Source: Candidatus Endonucleibacter sp. (ex Gigantidas childressi)
Lineage (GTDB): Bacteria > Pseudomonadota > Gammaproteobacteria > Pseudomonadales > Endozoicomonadaceae
Assembly: GCA_030674875.1 (NCBI GenBank)
Contig: JASXSU010000003.1
Span: 660,076-724,075 of the forward strand
Direction of reading: 5' to 3'
Length of the DNA stretch: 64,000 nt
The notes under the pieces were generated by a model, which was not told where the DNA came from, did no database searches, and saw only the letters and a program-made list of their open reading frames with translations. Position numbers and translations under genes: made by a program. Positions 10,121 to 20,162 of this stretch are shown in pieces; the first letter of the stretch is position 1, and every line of letters begins with the position of its first letter.

Positions 10121-10270
10121 AAGTTCTCCAAATAATGTTTTTTCGGTGATTTATTCTCATCGTTATACCTACGATAATGAATATCAAAAGTGGCATTCCT
10201 GCACTCTGCTCATTTAGTAATATAAATGCATGAGCGTTCTTTATTTCTTGCTGCTAACCCGCGTGTATAT

Positions 10271-10968
10271 TTACTTGCAGCAAGTATGTAACATTGAGCG
10301 TTGCGGGATTCCTGGACGTTGGTGTTGACTCCAGTTATTGTCCATTACAACTCTTGCCGATGAAGGTGGCAGAGGCGTATTTCCTACAATAATATCTGTA
10401 GCCTTCTCTGCTACCATGATGGTTGATGCATTCAGTTTGCTATTTAGTATTGTGGGGGAAATGGAAGAGTTAATAACTCGTAAGGAGTATAAACCATGAA
10501 CTCTAGTTTCCTGACCTACCACTGCTAATGGATCTACACCTATTCTGCAGGTGCAGGAGGTATGGTAGGCACTTTCCGGAAATAGGGTAGACAGTGAGAA
10601 TAACTCCATCCTTCTGTTCCGCAGTTCTGCCATTCGTCAAAGTCATTGGCGTGTCCACGGGCATAGACCATGCCATTGATGGATGAGGAGCTACCGAGAA
10701 CTTTGCCGCGGGGGCAATGCATACGTCTATTATTCAATAAAGGTTTTGGCTCTGTTTCAAACTGCCAAGCAAATTTTTCTGTCTTCATAGGAATAGAGCG
10801 TGCTGTAGGCGTTTGAATGAAAAGACTGCGGTCACTACCACCGTTTTCAAGTAGTAGTACGCTGACATTAGAGTCTTCTGTTAGGCGATGAGCCAAGACG
10901 TAACCAGCGGAACCTGCGGCAATAATAATATAATCGTAGCTTGAAGAATGGCGAGATGATATTGACAT
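10271..10968 (-). pseudogene. betA: Choline dehydrogenase, broken
   Basis: The start reads as the FAD-binding N-terminus of a GMC oxidoreductase ([19 protein letters not shown], then [20 protein letters not shown]). After [13 protein letters not shown] the sequence jumps, in another frame, to the family's C-terminus ([17 protein letters not shown], then ETRVHGL and LNASTIMVAEKATDII). Roughly 300 residues of the middle are missing. An IS630-type element lies just upstream, between this gene and betB. The gene once encoded the first step of choline conversion to glycine betaine, and it is clearly non-functional. Confidence 0.88.
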
Positions 10969-11037
10969 AAACGACTCTGTCTCATGTGTTAGAATGGGCT
11001 TTCCAGTGGTGTCATACCTATATATACCCAAGTGAAT

Positions 11038-12171
11038 TCAAGATGCAGAGTTGAGTCTCTGAAAATTGTCGTTAATTCTACTGACTAACGAAGCCCCAAT
11101 TTTAGGCAACGTATCATCAAGGAAGTGATTTATTTTCTGTTGAAACTCCGTCGGTTTCGCGAAATATTCATTATTTCGCGCGTGCTCATTTATTACTTTC
11201 CACAGTCGCTCAATATACCCAAAGCATTTCAAATTGCTACTAGGCAGCAAGTAAGCGAAGCCTCGTGAGCCTACGAGTAGTAGGTGATCGGGGTGAGCGA
11301 ACGCAGCCAGCAACGTAGCAACTTGAAAGGCGGCTGGTATATACGGAGGTAGGTAATGAAGCTTTATACCTTGTTTTTCAGCTTCTTCAACCACCTCCTT
11401 TGAGTGGTGATAACCCGCACCAAGCACCATATGAATGACGACCATTGATATATAAGAAGGCCGTATTTTTTTGAAAAATTGGATAATAGCTTTGCCGTTA
11501 ACTGTCTCAAATTGTTCAAAAACAGCAGCTGACAGGTTGGTTAACTCAATAGGCCCAATAATATTTAGCCTTGTTCGGCTATCGGTTGTATTGATGACTT
11601 TATCAACTCCTTTGCGAATCCATCCTGATGTGATCTTAGTCGCTGGAGTTGGATGTACTGCGTCCATGAACAGAACCACTTCATTCTTTGGTAGCGAGGC
11701 TTTCAGCTCTGCATAGCGCTTGACAAACTTAGCCTGTTTATCCGCATCTGTCTTATAGGGAGTACCCTTGGGTTGTTTGTAGGTGAACCCTTTCTGGTGT
11801 AGCCACCGATTCATACCTGACACGCTATATTGAATTTTCCAGCACTCAGCAATATAAGCGACAATTTGATGGGTATGAGCGTAGGTTTTCTCAGATACAT
11901 GCTTAATCAATTGTTGAGTTTGTTCATCATCTAGATGGCTGTCACTGCCACCATTTTCAGGTTTAAGTTTTTCTTTGTTTATGTAATTTTTGATGTGACG
12001 ACTGATCGTGAATTCATTTTTTCTCAAAGCCTGAGCAATAAAATTTATTGACCACCCTTCAGGCCACAATAGTATCTCTTTAATGCGGTCATACTCTCGT
12101 ACATCCCGCAATATTTTATGGCGAGATTCCAAGTCGATTTTTTGCTGTTGGGTCAGGGTGAATTTTGACAT
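11038..12171 (-). pseudogene. IS630-family transposase, damaged
   Basis: The protein has an N-terminal helix-turn-helix (about the first 110 residues) and a DDE_3-type catalytic domain. The first Asp is present in VLFMDAVHPTP. The second Asp appears lost: IHMVLGAGYHHSKEV reads where relatives have IHMVLDGAGYHHS. Between LPPY and IERLWKV, where relatives have a short SPNLNP-like stretch, a 128-bp miniature element is inserted in frame and adds about 40 foreign residues (FAYLLPSSNLKCFGY). The frame is open throughout but the enzyme should be inactive. Confidence 0.85.
11214..11341. repeat. Miniature element type A, copy A1, inside the IS630 transposase
   Basis: A 128-bp copy beginning TATACCCAAAGCATTTCAAA and ending GGTATA. 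Because it preserves the reading frame it is translated as part of the transposase. It is the clearest insertion of this family into a coding sequence. Confidence 0.9.
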
Positions 12172-12235
12172 TGATGTAGTCTGACGAAAAATCACTAAAA
12201 AATCAAGCATCTTCAATACACTTGGGTATAAACAG

Positions 12236-12570
12236 GCTTTAGCTGAGTGTAGTGACGCAGGGTTTCCGTGCCGTTTTCGCGACCGATGCCGGACTGTTTG
12301 TAACCTCCTACTGGCATCTCTATAGGTGAAAGTCCATAACTGTTAATTCAGCAGATACCCGCCTGTAGGTGCTGAGCTACTCTATGCGCTTGGCGAATAT
12401 TGGGTATAAATCCCAGCGGCAAGACCACAGATGCTATTGTTCGCTCGACTAATGACTTCAGACTCATCATCAAAGGTAAGCAGTGCCATTGTGATATCTT
12501 TTAATGATGATGCCGAGGCCGCCATCACCTGCTTGCCGGTATTAACTTCACCAGTAAATAGGTGCATTAG
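12236..12570 (-). pseudogene. betB: Betaine aldehyde dehydrogenase, broken
   Basis: Three collinear pieces of an aldehyde dehydrogenase can be read: FTGEVNTGKQVMAASASSLK, then LTFDDESEVISRANNS and CGLAAGIYTQ directly joined to it, and finally [19 protein letters not shown] at the C-terminus. The segment between the first two is missing, including the catalytic Cys region. In the last piece an in-frame TGA stands where the family has Trp (QAGIC-stop-INSYG). The order betB then betA on one strand is the usual bet operon order. Confidence 0.85.
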
Positions 12571-12788
12571 GATTCTCCGTTTGTTTATAGACATTACCCT
12601 TGGTGGTGTGGGGGTGATTGTTTTTACTTTCAGTAGTAATAGGGGGAGTTTGCTGCTTACAGCCCTCATAACTGGAAATGAAGGTGTGCTCACTCATCGC
12701 GATGACGTGACGTGGTAAGAAGTATTCTTCATAATCATGCTACTTGGTTTGTAATCTTTCTTGCGTTCCGATCTTGTAAAGCCATTTT

Positions 12789-13361
12789 TTACATTTTGAT
12801 GATGCCTGTTTGCGCTTTAGCCTCATTGATTACTGGATAGTTGTAAACATCAGGTAATTGATAATGCCACCATTCACTATCTACTGGTTCGAAGCCTGCG
12901 ATGGCCATCACTCCTGCTAATAATAGTCGATTACGTTGAGCTTCTGCTGATATTTGACTATTACCATGGTGAGCCAGAGGTCTGAAATCGTCGAAGCTCG
13001 TACCCATTGGTAGTTCATTGCCATATTTGTCAATAAGGGTTAAGTCCAGAGCAATGCCTCGGCAATGTGAATTTACTCCTGTTTCAGGATCGGATACGTA
13101 GGAAGGATTTGGAGTATGTGCAAATAACTGCCGTTGAGCCGCCATGGGGCGATAGGCGTCCCATATTTTGACTTTTAGCCCAAGGGGGGTAATGGTATCG
13201 ATAACTCGGGATAGTCTAGAGGCTGCGTCTTTATGCAATAGACATAAAGGACGGTCATAAATCTTTTTGCCTGTTATGTTCTTATCGGTGGCGTAGGCTA
13301 GGAAGGTAAGCGTATCGTGCGTTTCAGTAGTAATGGGAACTAGAGGGGTGTCTTTATTCAT
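12789..13361 (-). CDS. D-alanyl-D-alanine dipeptidase (VanX/DdpX type)
   Basis: A 190-residue zinc dipeptidase that cleaves D-Ala-D-Ala. It carries the family landmarks: KIWDAYRPMAAQ (conserved Arg), SHCRGIALDLTL (SxHxxGxAxD, first Zn ligands) and SEWWHYQL (ExxWH, catalytic Glu and Zn His). The ATG at 13361 is preferred; the frame extends further upstream without support. No signal peptide is seen, so it is probably cytoplasmic and used in recycling of wall peptides. With no VanH/VanA partners nearby, glycopeptide resistance is not indicated. Confidence 0.85.
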   Translation of the reverse strand: MNKDTPLVPITTETHDTLTFLAYATDKNITGKKIYDRPLCLLHKDAASRLSRVIDTITPLGLKVKIWDAYRPMAAQRQLFAHTPNPSYVSDPETGVNSHCRGIALDLTLIDKYGNELPMGTSFDDFRPLAHHGNSQISAEAQRNRLLLAGVMAIAGFEPVDSEWWHYQLPDVYNYPVINEAKAQTGIIKM

Positions 13362-13572
13362 AATTATATGGCTTCTAATTGTATGATTTCTCTGATATAT
13401 ACCAATATTGGAAGTACAGGTAGATAGCAAACAACTCCTCGCGATCTTAGAGTCTAGGCTATTGGGTTGAGAGTGGGAGCTAACACAACCAATACTAATA
13501 ACTCTGCACCTGAGAGTGAGTCAAGCATGGGTTTGATTGTTTAACCTTTGTGTAGATGGAATCGAATGCTCC

Positions 13573-13658
13573 TATACCAGTTGCCTTTGAGGTTGTTACT
13601 TTGTTGTTAGCGTTCTCTCATTTGTTGCCGCATAGCAATTTCAAATCACTTGAGTATA
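13573..13658. repeat. Degenerate miniature repeat, type A
   Basis: A shortened, decayed copy (CTATACCAGTTGCCTTTGAG ... GCAATTTCAAATCACTTGAG) within the gap between the dipeptidase and the TerC gene. No gene is seen in 13362-13795. Confidence 0.5.
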
Positions 13659-13795
13659 TACCTAATCCCTTAGAAAGGGTGATATTGCTAGCTGCTTCCT
13701 CACCACAGTCTCGTGCTTCTAGCAGGCTTGTGGGGATTTGCTCATTTGTTGCCTGCCAATGGTAATTGGTATAGTCGTGCGGACATTATTCTGGG

Positions 13796-14512
13796 TCAGC
13801 TTTTTTTTCGTCGTACCTTAATATTTAAGGCCTCTACTGCTAGAGAGAAGGCCATTGCAAAATAGATGTACCCTTTTGGAATATGAAAATCCATACTTTC
13901 TGCAATTAGTGTAACGCCGATAAGAATCAAAAAACTTAGTGCTAGCATCTTAAAAGTTGGGTGTTTGTTAACGAAGTCTCCAATGGAGCCTGCGGCTACC
14001 ATCATCACTATCGTAGAGGTGATGATAGCGACGACCATGACCCATAAATGATGAGTCATACCAACAGCTGTGATTACTGAGTCGAGAGAAAATATGATAT
14101 CAATGAGCGCTATTTGAACCAATATCATGGCAAAATGGCTAGCTGCTTTTTTTGTTGAACGCAAGGGTTCATTGTGGGGTTCTTCAATACCGCAATGGAT
14201 TTCATGGGTTGATTTTGCGATTAGAAACAAGCCGCCTATAAGCAAGATAAGGTCTTTGCCTGAAATAGCATTTTCAAAGATAGTCAGAAAAGGCTTGGTC
14301 AGTTTCATTACCCAAGTAATAGACAGTAACAGCGCTATCCGGCTCAAAAATGCCAAGCTTAAGCCAAGCGTTCTAGCTCTTGCTCGTTGGTGTTGTGGTA
14401 GTCTGTCAACTAGAACAGAAAGAAAGATAATATTATCAATACTAAGCACAATCTCCAGTGCTGTTAGTGTTAGTAGCGCTAATATTGCCTCTGTTGAGAA
14501 CATACCATCCAT
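13796..14512 (-). CDS. TerC-family integral membrane protein
   Basis: A 238-residue protein with about seven membrane helices. Acidic residues inside helices are characteristic of TerC: EIVLSIDNIIFLSVL near the N-terminus and IDIIFSLDSVITAVGM in the middle. Relatives are implicated in metal ion (Mn2+) export or tellurite tolerance, and some act with secretion. The length fits the short YjbE/YgdQ-like branch rather than Alx. It lies alone, downstream of gltA on the same strand and separated from it by about 200 bases. The precise ion is unknown. Confidence 0.85.
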   Translation of the reverse strand: MDGMFSTEAILALLTLTALEIVLSIDNIIFLSVLVDRLPQHQRARARTLGLSLAFLSRIALLLSITWVMKLTKPFLTIFENAISGKDLILLIGGLFLIAKSTHEIHCGIEEPHNEPLRSTKKAASHFAMILVQIALIDIIFSLDSVITAVGMTHHLWVMVVAIITSTIVMMVAAGSIGDFVNKHPTFKMLALSFLILIGVTLIAESMDFHIPKGYIYFAMAFSLAVEALNIKVRRKKS

Positions 14513-14720
14513 GGGGTTTCCATTTGTAGATTGGTTGAAATGCCATTTTTAGTATGACTTTATGTGAGTTTGTATACAACTTTTCCTGCTTTAAATGCAG
14601 AAGGATCATGGTGCTGTAAACGGAGTAGCTGCAGGAAAGGAAAATAGAGCATCAAGAACTTTACTCTTATTTTTTCTTTCCCTAACAGTTTGGTTCTTTC
14701 TGCAAAATTATAAGCAAATG

Positions 14721-16019
14721 TTAAGAGCTGTGTCGTTTTGAGAGTGGCAAAAAGTCACGTTTGGCTGAGCCAGTGTATAATTGGCGAGGGCGACCAATGC
14801 GGTATTTGCCGCTGAGCATTTCATGCCAGTGTGAAATCCAGCCAGATGTGCGCCCTGTAGTAAACATAACGGTAAACATTTTTGTGGGGATTCCGAGAGC
14901 TTTCATGATAATCCCAGAGTAAAAATCTACATTTGGATAAAGTTTCTTTTCGATGAAGTATTTATCCTCTAAGGCTATATGTTCCAAGCGTTTTGCTATT
15001 TTTAGTAAAGGATCGTTGTGTAGCCCAAGTTCGTCTAAGACCTCATCACAAGTTTCTCTCATGACAGTGGCGCGTGGGTCAAAACTCTTATAAACCCTAT
15101 GACCAAAGCCCATGAGGCGAAATGGATCGTTTTTATCTTTTGCCCGTGCGATAAATTCGTCAATATGCTTTTCATCACCTATTTCGGTAAGCATTTTTAG
15201 AACTGCTTCATTGGCACCGCCATGGGCTGGCCCCCAAAGAGCGGCAATACCTGCAGCAATACAAGCAAATGGATTGGCGTTACTGGATCCTGCTAGGCGA
15301 ACCGTAGAGGTAGATGCGTTCTGCTCGTGATCTGCATGGAGTAGAAGTATTTTATCCATGGCTCTGGCCAGTACAGGGCTAACTTCATACTTACCGCAAG
15401 GAGAGGCAAACATCATATGAAGAAAGTTGGCGGAATAATCTAAATCATTGCGGGGGTAAATAAATGGCTGGTCATTGATGTATTTGTAAGTCATGGCCGC
15501 TAAGGTTGGCATTTTTGAGATCAGATGGTATGCGGCAATTTCCCGATGCTTTTCATTGGTGATATCCAAGGAGTCCTGGTAATGCGCCGACAAGGCAGCA
15601 ACAACACTACACATGATGGCCATTGGGTGTGCGTCGCGGCGGAAGCCTCTGAAGAAGCTGGTCATCTGTTCGGGAATCATGCTGTAACCCATGATTGTTT
15701 GCACAAAGTCTTTTTTTTCTTCGCTGCTAGGAAGCTCCCCATGAAGCAGGAGGTAACTTGCTTCAAGGTAGTCTGAGTGTTCTGCCAATTGCTCAATGGG
15801 GTAGCCGCGGTATAGTAACACCCCTTTGTCACCGTCTATATATGTTATTTTAGATTCGCAAGATGCCGTAGACATAAAGCCGGAGTCGTATGTAAAGTAG
15901 CCTTTGCTAACAAGACTTTGTACATCCACTGCGTCTGGGCCAATAGTTCCTGAGTATACGGGTAGTTCGAGAGCAGGCTCTTTTTTATCGATAGTGAGGA
16001 AAGCTTTTTGATTGGCCAT
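14721..16019 (-). CDS. gltA: Citrate synthase (type II)
   Basis: Condenses oxaloacetate and acetyl-CoA at the entry of the TCA cycle. The 432 residues match gammaproteobacterial hexameric enzymes. Active-site elements are visible: [17 protein letters not shown] and [13 protein letters not shown] (His), [14 protein letters not shown] (His, Arg) and [17 protein letters not shown] (Asp). It is transcribed away from the sdh-suc operon, and the shared 540-base space should hold both promoters. An AGGAGG-like site (GGAGGCC in mRNA sense) precedes the ATG closely. Confidence 0.96.
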   Translation of the reverse strand: MANQKAFLTIDKKEPALELPVYSGTIGPDAVDVQSLVSKGYFTYDSGFMSTASCESKITYIDGDKGVLLYRGYPIEQLAEHSDYLEASYLLLHGELPSSEEKKDFVQTIMGYSMIPEQMTSFFRGFRRDAHPMAIMCSVVAALSAHYQDSLDITNEKHREIAAYHLISKMPTLAAMTYKYINDQPFIYPRNDLDYSANFLHMMFASPCGKYEVSPVLARAMDKILLLHADHEQNASTSTVRLAGSSNANPFACIAAGIAALWGPAHGGANEAVLKMLTEIGDEKHIDEFIARAKDKNDPFRLMGFGHRVYKSFDPRATVMRETCDEVLDELGLHNDPLLKIAKRLEHIALEDKYFIEKKLYPNVDFYSGIIMKALGIPTKMFTVMFTTGRTSGWISHWHEMLSGKYRIGRPRQLYTGSAKRDFLPLSKRHSS

Positions 16020-16562
16020 TTGGCCTCCTTTTGTGCGATTTTGTTTCGTTGTTGATTGCGGTATCCTTCAGAAGTTTGTAGCGTGAATCACTACTTGCTG
16101 AGTTTGAGCAATGCGGTTCGCCTACTATAGATAGTTAAAAAATTTTGTCAAACGCGATTGGCTGTGATTTTGTGCTGAGTTGGTTATTCCTATGTCGTTT
16201 GATGGTGACAGGTTGTTGGCTGTTATCTCTTACCATAAGCGTCTATACATTAGGGTCATGGGCTTCGCTCGCTGCTCTCCGATTCACATGTTCAATGGGA
16301 AAAATTATATTTTTGCCTTAACGACGCAGTTGTTGATATTTTATATTCATAGGTGAATGTAATCAAATATTGTAATATACTATCGCACCTAGGTTTGAAG
16401 ATTGTGATGGGGAGTGATGGAGGATTTCTCGTAGATAAAATTTGCTAGATGGGTATGTTTGGCAACTTTTCTTGCGTAGTGTTGCGATGATACATTTCAA
16501 GAATGCTAAGTGTTATTGCGCTATATTGATGTAAGCGTCATTGGGCGCTGAGGCTAAATCAA
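16020..16562. other. Divergent gltA / sdhC regulatory region
   Basis: No gene seen. The space should carry the promoters of both TCA transcripts. A decayed copy of the miniature repeat (about 16187-16305, with GGTTGTTGGCTGTTATCTCT and GGGTCATGGGCTTCGCTCGC) lies in the middle and may separate the two promoters. Confidence 0.5.
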
Positions 16563-16946
16563 GTGAATAAAAAAAGACCTGTTAATCTCGACGTTACCAC
16601 AATAAAGCTGCCGTTACCGGCCTATACGTCAATTCTTCATCGGGTTGCCGGTGTTCTGCTGTTTGTTGCAATGGGGTGGGGGCTTTATGGTCTCCATTTG
16701 TCATTGGTGTCAGCTGAGTCTTTCGAATCTTTGAAAGAGTTGTGTTCATCTACGCCGGTGAAACTAGTTGTTTGGATAATATTATCAGCTTTGATTTACC
16801 ATTTTGTTGCGGGAATTAAGCATCTATTGATGGATGTTGACGTAGGCGATGGAAAGGAGTCTGGTAAGGTGGGGGCGATAATTACGCTGGGTGTATCTGT
16901 TATTCTAATAATTCTTGCTGGAGGCTGGATATGGTTACCAGTATAA
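16563..16946 (+). CDS. sdhC: Succinate dehydrogenase cytochrome b556 subunit
   Basis: A membrane anchor subunit of complex II, 127 residues, three helices. RPVNLDVTTIKLPLPAYTSI and LHRVAGV match the SdhC start. The second helix region YHFVAGIKHLLMD carries the probable haem b His. It starts at a GTG and overlaps sdhD by 16 bases. It is first in the operon sdhC-D-A-B. Confidence 0.93.
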   Translation: MNKKRPVNLDVTTIKLPLPAYTSILHRVAGVLLFVAMGWGLYGLHLSLVSAESFESLKELCSSTPVKLVVWIILSALIYHFVAGIKHLLMDVDVGDGKESGKVGAIITLGVSVILIILAGGWIWLPV

Positions 16947-17302
16947 CCAACTTATCCCGTAGTGGCTTGTATGACTGGGTACTGCAAAGATTAACTGCTG
17001 TCGTACTCGGAGCATATTTTGTTTTCCTATTTGGATACATTCTTTGTAACTCGGATATGGATTATATGCAGTGGCGAGGACTCTTCGATTGCTTACCAAT
17101 GAAGATTTTTACGTTGCTTTCTTTATTATCTCTAGTGGCACATGCTTGGGTAGGAATGTGGACAATAACGACAGATTATCTGAATGAGCGGGCTTTTGGT
17201 TCTAAGTCTGTGTTGATTCGATTTCCGGTTCAGCTAATTTGCTTTATTGCTTTGTTTTGCTATGTCGTTTGGGGCGTACATATTCTTTGGGGGCTTGGAT
17301 AA
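16931..17302 (+). CDS. sdhD: Succinate dehydrogenase membrane anchor subunit
   Basis: The second membrane anchor of complex II, 123 residues with three helices. GLYDWVLQRLTAVVLGAY is the typical N-terminal quinone-site region. HAWVGMWTITTDY carries the conserved His, and Asp and Tyr near the quinone site. It starts inside sdhC and ends one base before sdhA, so translation is probably coupled. Confidence 0.93.
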   Translation: MVTSITNLSRSGLYDWVLQRLTAVVLGAYFVFLFGYILCNSDMDYMQWRGLFDCLPMKIFTLLSLLSLVAHAWVGMWTITTDYLNERAFGSKSVLIRFPVQLICFIALFCYVVWGVHILWGLG

Positions 17303-19075
17303 ATGACCGTACTTCGTACTCTTACCTATGAAGCTGTTGTTATAGGAGGAGGTGGCGCAGGCATGCGTGCTGCTCTGCAATTGACAGAATCGGGTATCAA
17401 TACAGCTTGTGTTACCAAGGTTTTTCCAACCAGATCTCATACGGTTTCTGCCCAAGGAGGCATTACCTGTGCAATCGGTAGCGCGGATCCTCAAGATGAT
17501 TGGCGTTGGCATATGTACGATACAGTCAAGGGTTCTGATTATATTGGCGATCAGGATGCCATTGAATATATGTGTTCAGTTGGACCTCAAGCTGTTTTTG
17601 AGTTGGAACATATGGGCTTGCCGTTTTCAAGAACTGAAGAAGGGCGTATTTATCAACGACCTTTTGGTGGGCAGTCGAAAGATTTTGGTCATGGTGGGCA
17701 AGCTTCCAGAACATGTGCGGCAGCTGATAGAACAGGTCATGCGTTATTGCATACGCTTTACCAGGCAAACTTAAAAGGTGATACTACTTTTTTAAATGAA
17801 TGGTATGCCACTGATCTAGTAAAAAATCAGCGGGGGCAGGTGGCTGGTGTGATAGCTATTTGCATTGAAACCGGTGAAACCGTTTATATCAAAAGTAAGG
17901 TGGTAGTTCTGGCGACAGGTGGCTCTGGTCGTATATATGCATCTACAACTAATGCACTAATTAATACGGGTGATGGTATTGGCATGGCTCTTCGCGCAGG
18001 CTACCCAATGCAGGATATGGAAATGTGGCAATTCCATCCCACGGGGATCCATGGTGCAGGTGTACTGGTTACAGAAGGATGTCGTGGAGAAGGAGGATAT
18101 TTGATCAATGGTGATGGTGAACGTTTTATGGAGCGTTATGCGCCTAATGCTAAAGATCTAGCTGGTCGTGATGTGGTTGCACGCTCTATGGTTATTGAGA
18201 TTTTGGAAGGGCGTGGTTGTGGTGTAGATAAAGATCATGTGTTACTTAAGCTTGATCATCTTGGTGCGGAAACATTGAATTTGCGATTACCTGGTATTTG
18301 TGAGTTATCAAAAACCTTTGCTCATGTAGATCCAGCGGTTCAGCCAGTTCCTGTGGTACCCACCTGTCACTATATGATGGGAGGAATACCAACCAACGTG
18401 AGTGGGCAGGCGTTATGTCGGGATGCTGATGGCAGTGATAAAGTGATCGATGGTCTTTATGCCTGTGGAGAGGTGGCTTGCGTATCTGTCCATGGTGCTA
18501 ATCGTCTGGGGGGGAATTCGTTGCTGGATCTAGTCGTCTTTGGGCGTGCTGCTGGGCTTCATATAGAGAAAAGCCTTAAAGATGGATTTGATACACTGGA
18601 TGCTTCCCAGAGCGATATTGATGCGGCACTTTCTCGGCTGAGTAGGCTTAATGCATCTAGTTCTGGCGAGAAGGTAGCGGACGTTCGCAAAGAATTACAA
18701 AATATTATGCAACTGTATTTTGGTGTTTTCCGAGACGGGGGAAGCATGCAAGAAGGTTTGAAAAAGCTAGGTCAGGTTGGTGAGAGAATTCAGTCACTGC
18801 ACTTAGATGATAAGAGTCATGCCTTCAATACGGCACGAATTGAGGCATTGGAGCTTGAAAATCTTTACGAAGTAGCCCTTGCTACAGCTACTGCAGCTGA
18901 GGAGCGTAAAGAATCACGTGGAGCCCATGCACGGAATGACTTTACTGAGCGGGATGATAAAAATTGGCTGGTTCATTCTTTGTATTGTCCTAAGACAAAA
19001 AGAGTGACCAAACGTAAAGTTAATTTTTCACCCAAGACTATGGAGGCATTTCCACCTAAGGCCAGAACTTACTAA
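17303..19075 (+). CDS. sdhA: Succinate dehydrogenase flavoprotein subunit
   Basis: The catalytic FAD subunit of complex II, 590 residues, full length. It has the dinucleotide fold [15 protein letters not shown]. The covalent-FAD His lies in [10 protein letters not shown]. Substrate-binding elements are [20 protein letters not shown] and [11 protein letters not shown]. It oxidises succinate to fumarate on the cytoplasmic side and passes electrons to SdhB. It directly abuts sdhD. Confidence 0.97.
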   Translation: MTVLRTLTYEAVVIGGGGAGMRAALQLTESGINTACVTKVFPTRSHTVSAQGGITCAIGSADPQDDWRWHMYDTVKGSDYIGDQDAIEYMCSVGPQAVFELEHMGLPFSRTEEGRIYQRPFGGQSKDFGHGGQASRTCAAADRTGHALLHTLYQANLKGDTTFLNEWYATDLVKNQRGQVAGVIAICIETGETVYIKSKVVVLATGGSGRIYASTTNALINTGDGIGMALRAGYPMQDMEMWQFHPTGIHGAGVLVTEGCRGEGGYLINGDGERFMERYAPNAKDLAGRDVVARSMVIEILEGRGCGVDKDHVLLKLDHLGAETLNLRLPGICELSKTFAHVDPAVQPVPVVPTCHYMMGGIPTNVSGQALCRDADGSDKVIDGLYACGEVACVSVHGANRLGGNSLLDLVVFGRAAGLHIEKSLKDGFDTLDASQSDIDAALSRLSRLNASSSGEKVADVRKELQNIMQLYFGVFRDGGSMQEGLKKLGQVGERIQSLHLDDKSHAFNTARIEALELENLYEVALATATAAEERKESRGAHARNDFTERDDKNWLVHSLYCPKTKRVTKRKVNFSPKTMEAFPPKARTY

Positions 19076-19081
19076 TGGGGC

Positions 19082-19798
19082 GTGAAAACTATGTTGGTCA
19101 GTGTCTATCGTTACAACCCTGAAACAGATACCAAACCTTATATGCAGGATTTCACTGTTGACGTTCCTGCAGATAAAGATTTGATGGTGCTGGATATTCT
19201 GAGCCTGATAAAGGAACAAGATTCAGGCTTGGCTTATCGTCGTTCATGTCGAGAGGGGGTTTGTGGTTCTGATGGGATTAGTATTGCAGGAGCCAATGGT
19301 TTGGCTTGTGTGACACCTTTGTCTGAAGCGGTTAAAGGTAAGAATAAGCTGGTTTTGAGACCATTACCCGGTCTTCCTGTGATTCGTGATCTTGTTGTAG
19401 ATATGGGGCTGTTTTACAAGCAGTATGAAAAGATTAAGCCGTACCTCATTAATGATGAGCCGGTACCGGCTATAGAAAGACTTCAGTCTCCGGAAGATCG
19501 TGCCAAGCTTGATGGTTTGTATGAGTGTATTCTCTGTGCTTGTTGTTCGGCGGCGTGCCCTTCATTTTGGTGGAATCCTGATAAATTTGTTGGGCCTTCG
19601 GGCTTGCTTCAGGCATACCGCTTTCTTTCAGACAGTAGGGATACTGCTACTGATAAGAGATTGGAGGAGCTGGATGATCCTTTTAGTGTTTTTCGTTGTC
19701 GCGGTATTATGAATTGCGTCAATGTTTGTCCAAAGGGGTTGAATCCTACTAGGGCTATTGGACATATTAGAAAAATGTTATTTAATCAGGCTACTTAA
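19082..19798 (+). CDS. sdhB: Succinate dehydrogenase iron-sulfur subunit
   Basis: Carries electrons from FAD to quinone through three clusters: [2Fe-2S] (SCREGVCGSDG), [4Fe-4S] (CILCACCSAACPSFWW) and [3Fe-4S] (CRGIMNCVNVCPKGLNP). The 238-residue frame starts at GTG 19082. An ATG at 19091 (MLVSVYRYN) aligns better with the E. coli start and is an equal candidate. It ends the sdh part of the cluster; sucA follows after about 360 bases that contain a repeat. Confidence 0.96.
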   Translation: MKTMLVSVYRYNPETDTKPYMQDFTVDVPADKDLMVLDILSLIKEQDSGLAYRRSCREGVCGSDGISIAGANGLACVTPLSEAVKGKNKLVLRPLPGLPVIRDLVVDMGLFYKQYEKIKPYLINDEPVPAIERLQSPEDRAKLDGLYECILCACCSAACPSFWWNPDKFVGPSGLLQAYRFLSDSRDTATDKRLEELDDPFSVFRCRGIMNCVNVCPKGLNPTRAIGHIRKMLFNQAT

Positions 19799-20162
19799 AT
19801 AAAATGGTCTACATTTTTGATAGTGGTAATGATGCTGATACTTGGGTTGTGTGGTGGTACTCAAAGTAAAAAAATAATTTGAGATACAGCTCGGAAGAAA
19901 GAAACATAGATCTTGTGGTTTTAGATTACTATACCTATTAGATTTCAAGTTACTGCTAGGCAACAAGTGTACAACCCAGCGAGCCTACAAGTAGTGTTGA
20001 TCTAGGTGAACTAGTGTAGGCAACAACGTAGTAGTCTGAAAGTTAATGGGTATAAGATGCAGGCTAGCCTGTATCTTTAAGTACGATGGATATAGTGGTT
20101 AATTGCGTTTTTCTTGAATCAGATCGGTCATTAAGTAGGCTTCACTCTCGCGAGGTACGGGC
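19799..20162. other. sdhB-sucA spacer with a miniature repeat
   Basis: No gene. A diverged type A copy occupies about 19930-20054 (CTATACCTATTAGATTTCAA to GGGTATA). In many gammaproteobacteria sdhB and sucA are co-transcribed with a short spacer, so the repeat lies within what is probably one transcript. The last 60 bases have no strong Shine-Dalgarno site. Confidence 0.5.

Larger units (their letters stand above)
11023..12230 (-). mobile_element. IS630-family insertion sequence
   Basis: The element is bounded by inverted repeats that read inward TATACCCAAGTG-A/T-ATT-C/G-AAGATGC, at 11023 and at 12230. This matches the TA-target habit of IS630/mariner elements. It contains one transposase gene and an inserted miniature element (11214-11341). 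It lies between the betB and betA remnants. Its terminal repeat resembles that of the miniature repeats scattered through the window (18 of 24 positions by eye). Confidence 0.9.

Noticed and set aside
12789-13361. Vancomycin resistance cluster suggested by the VanX-like gene
   Set aside because: No vanH, vanA or regulator genes are adjacent; stand-alone homologues are common in proteobacteria.
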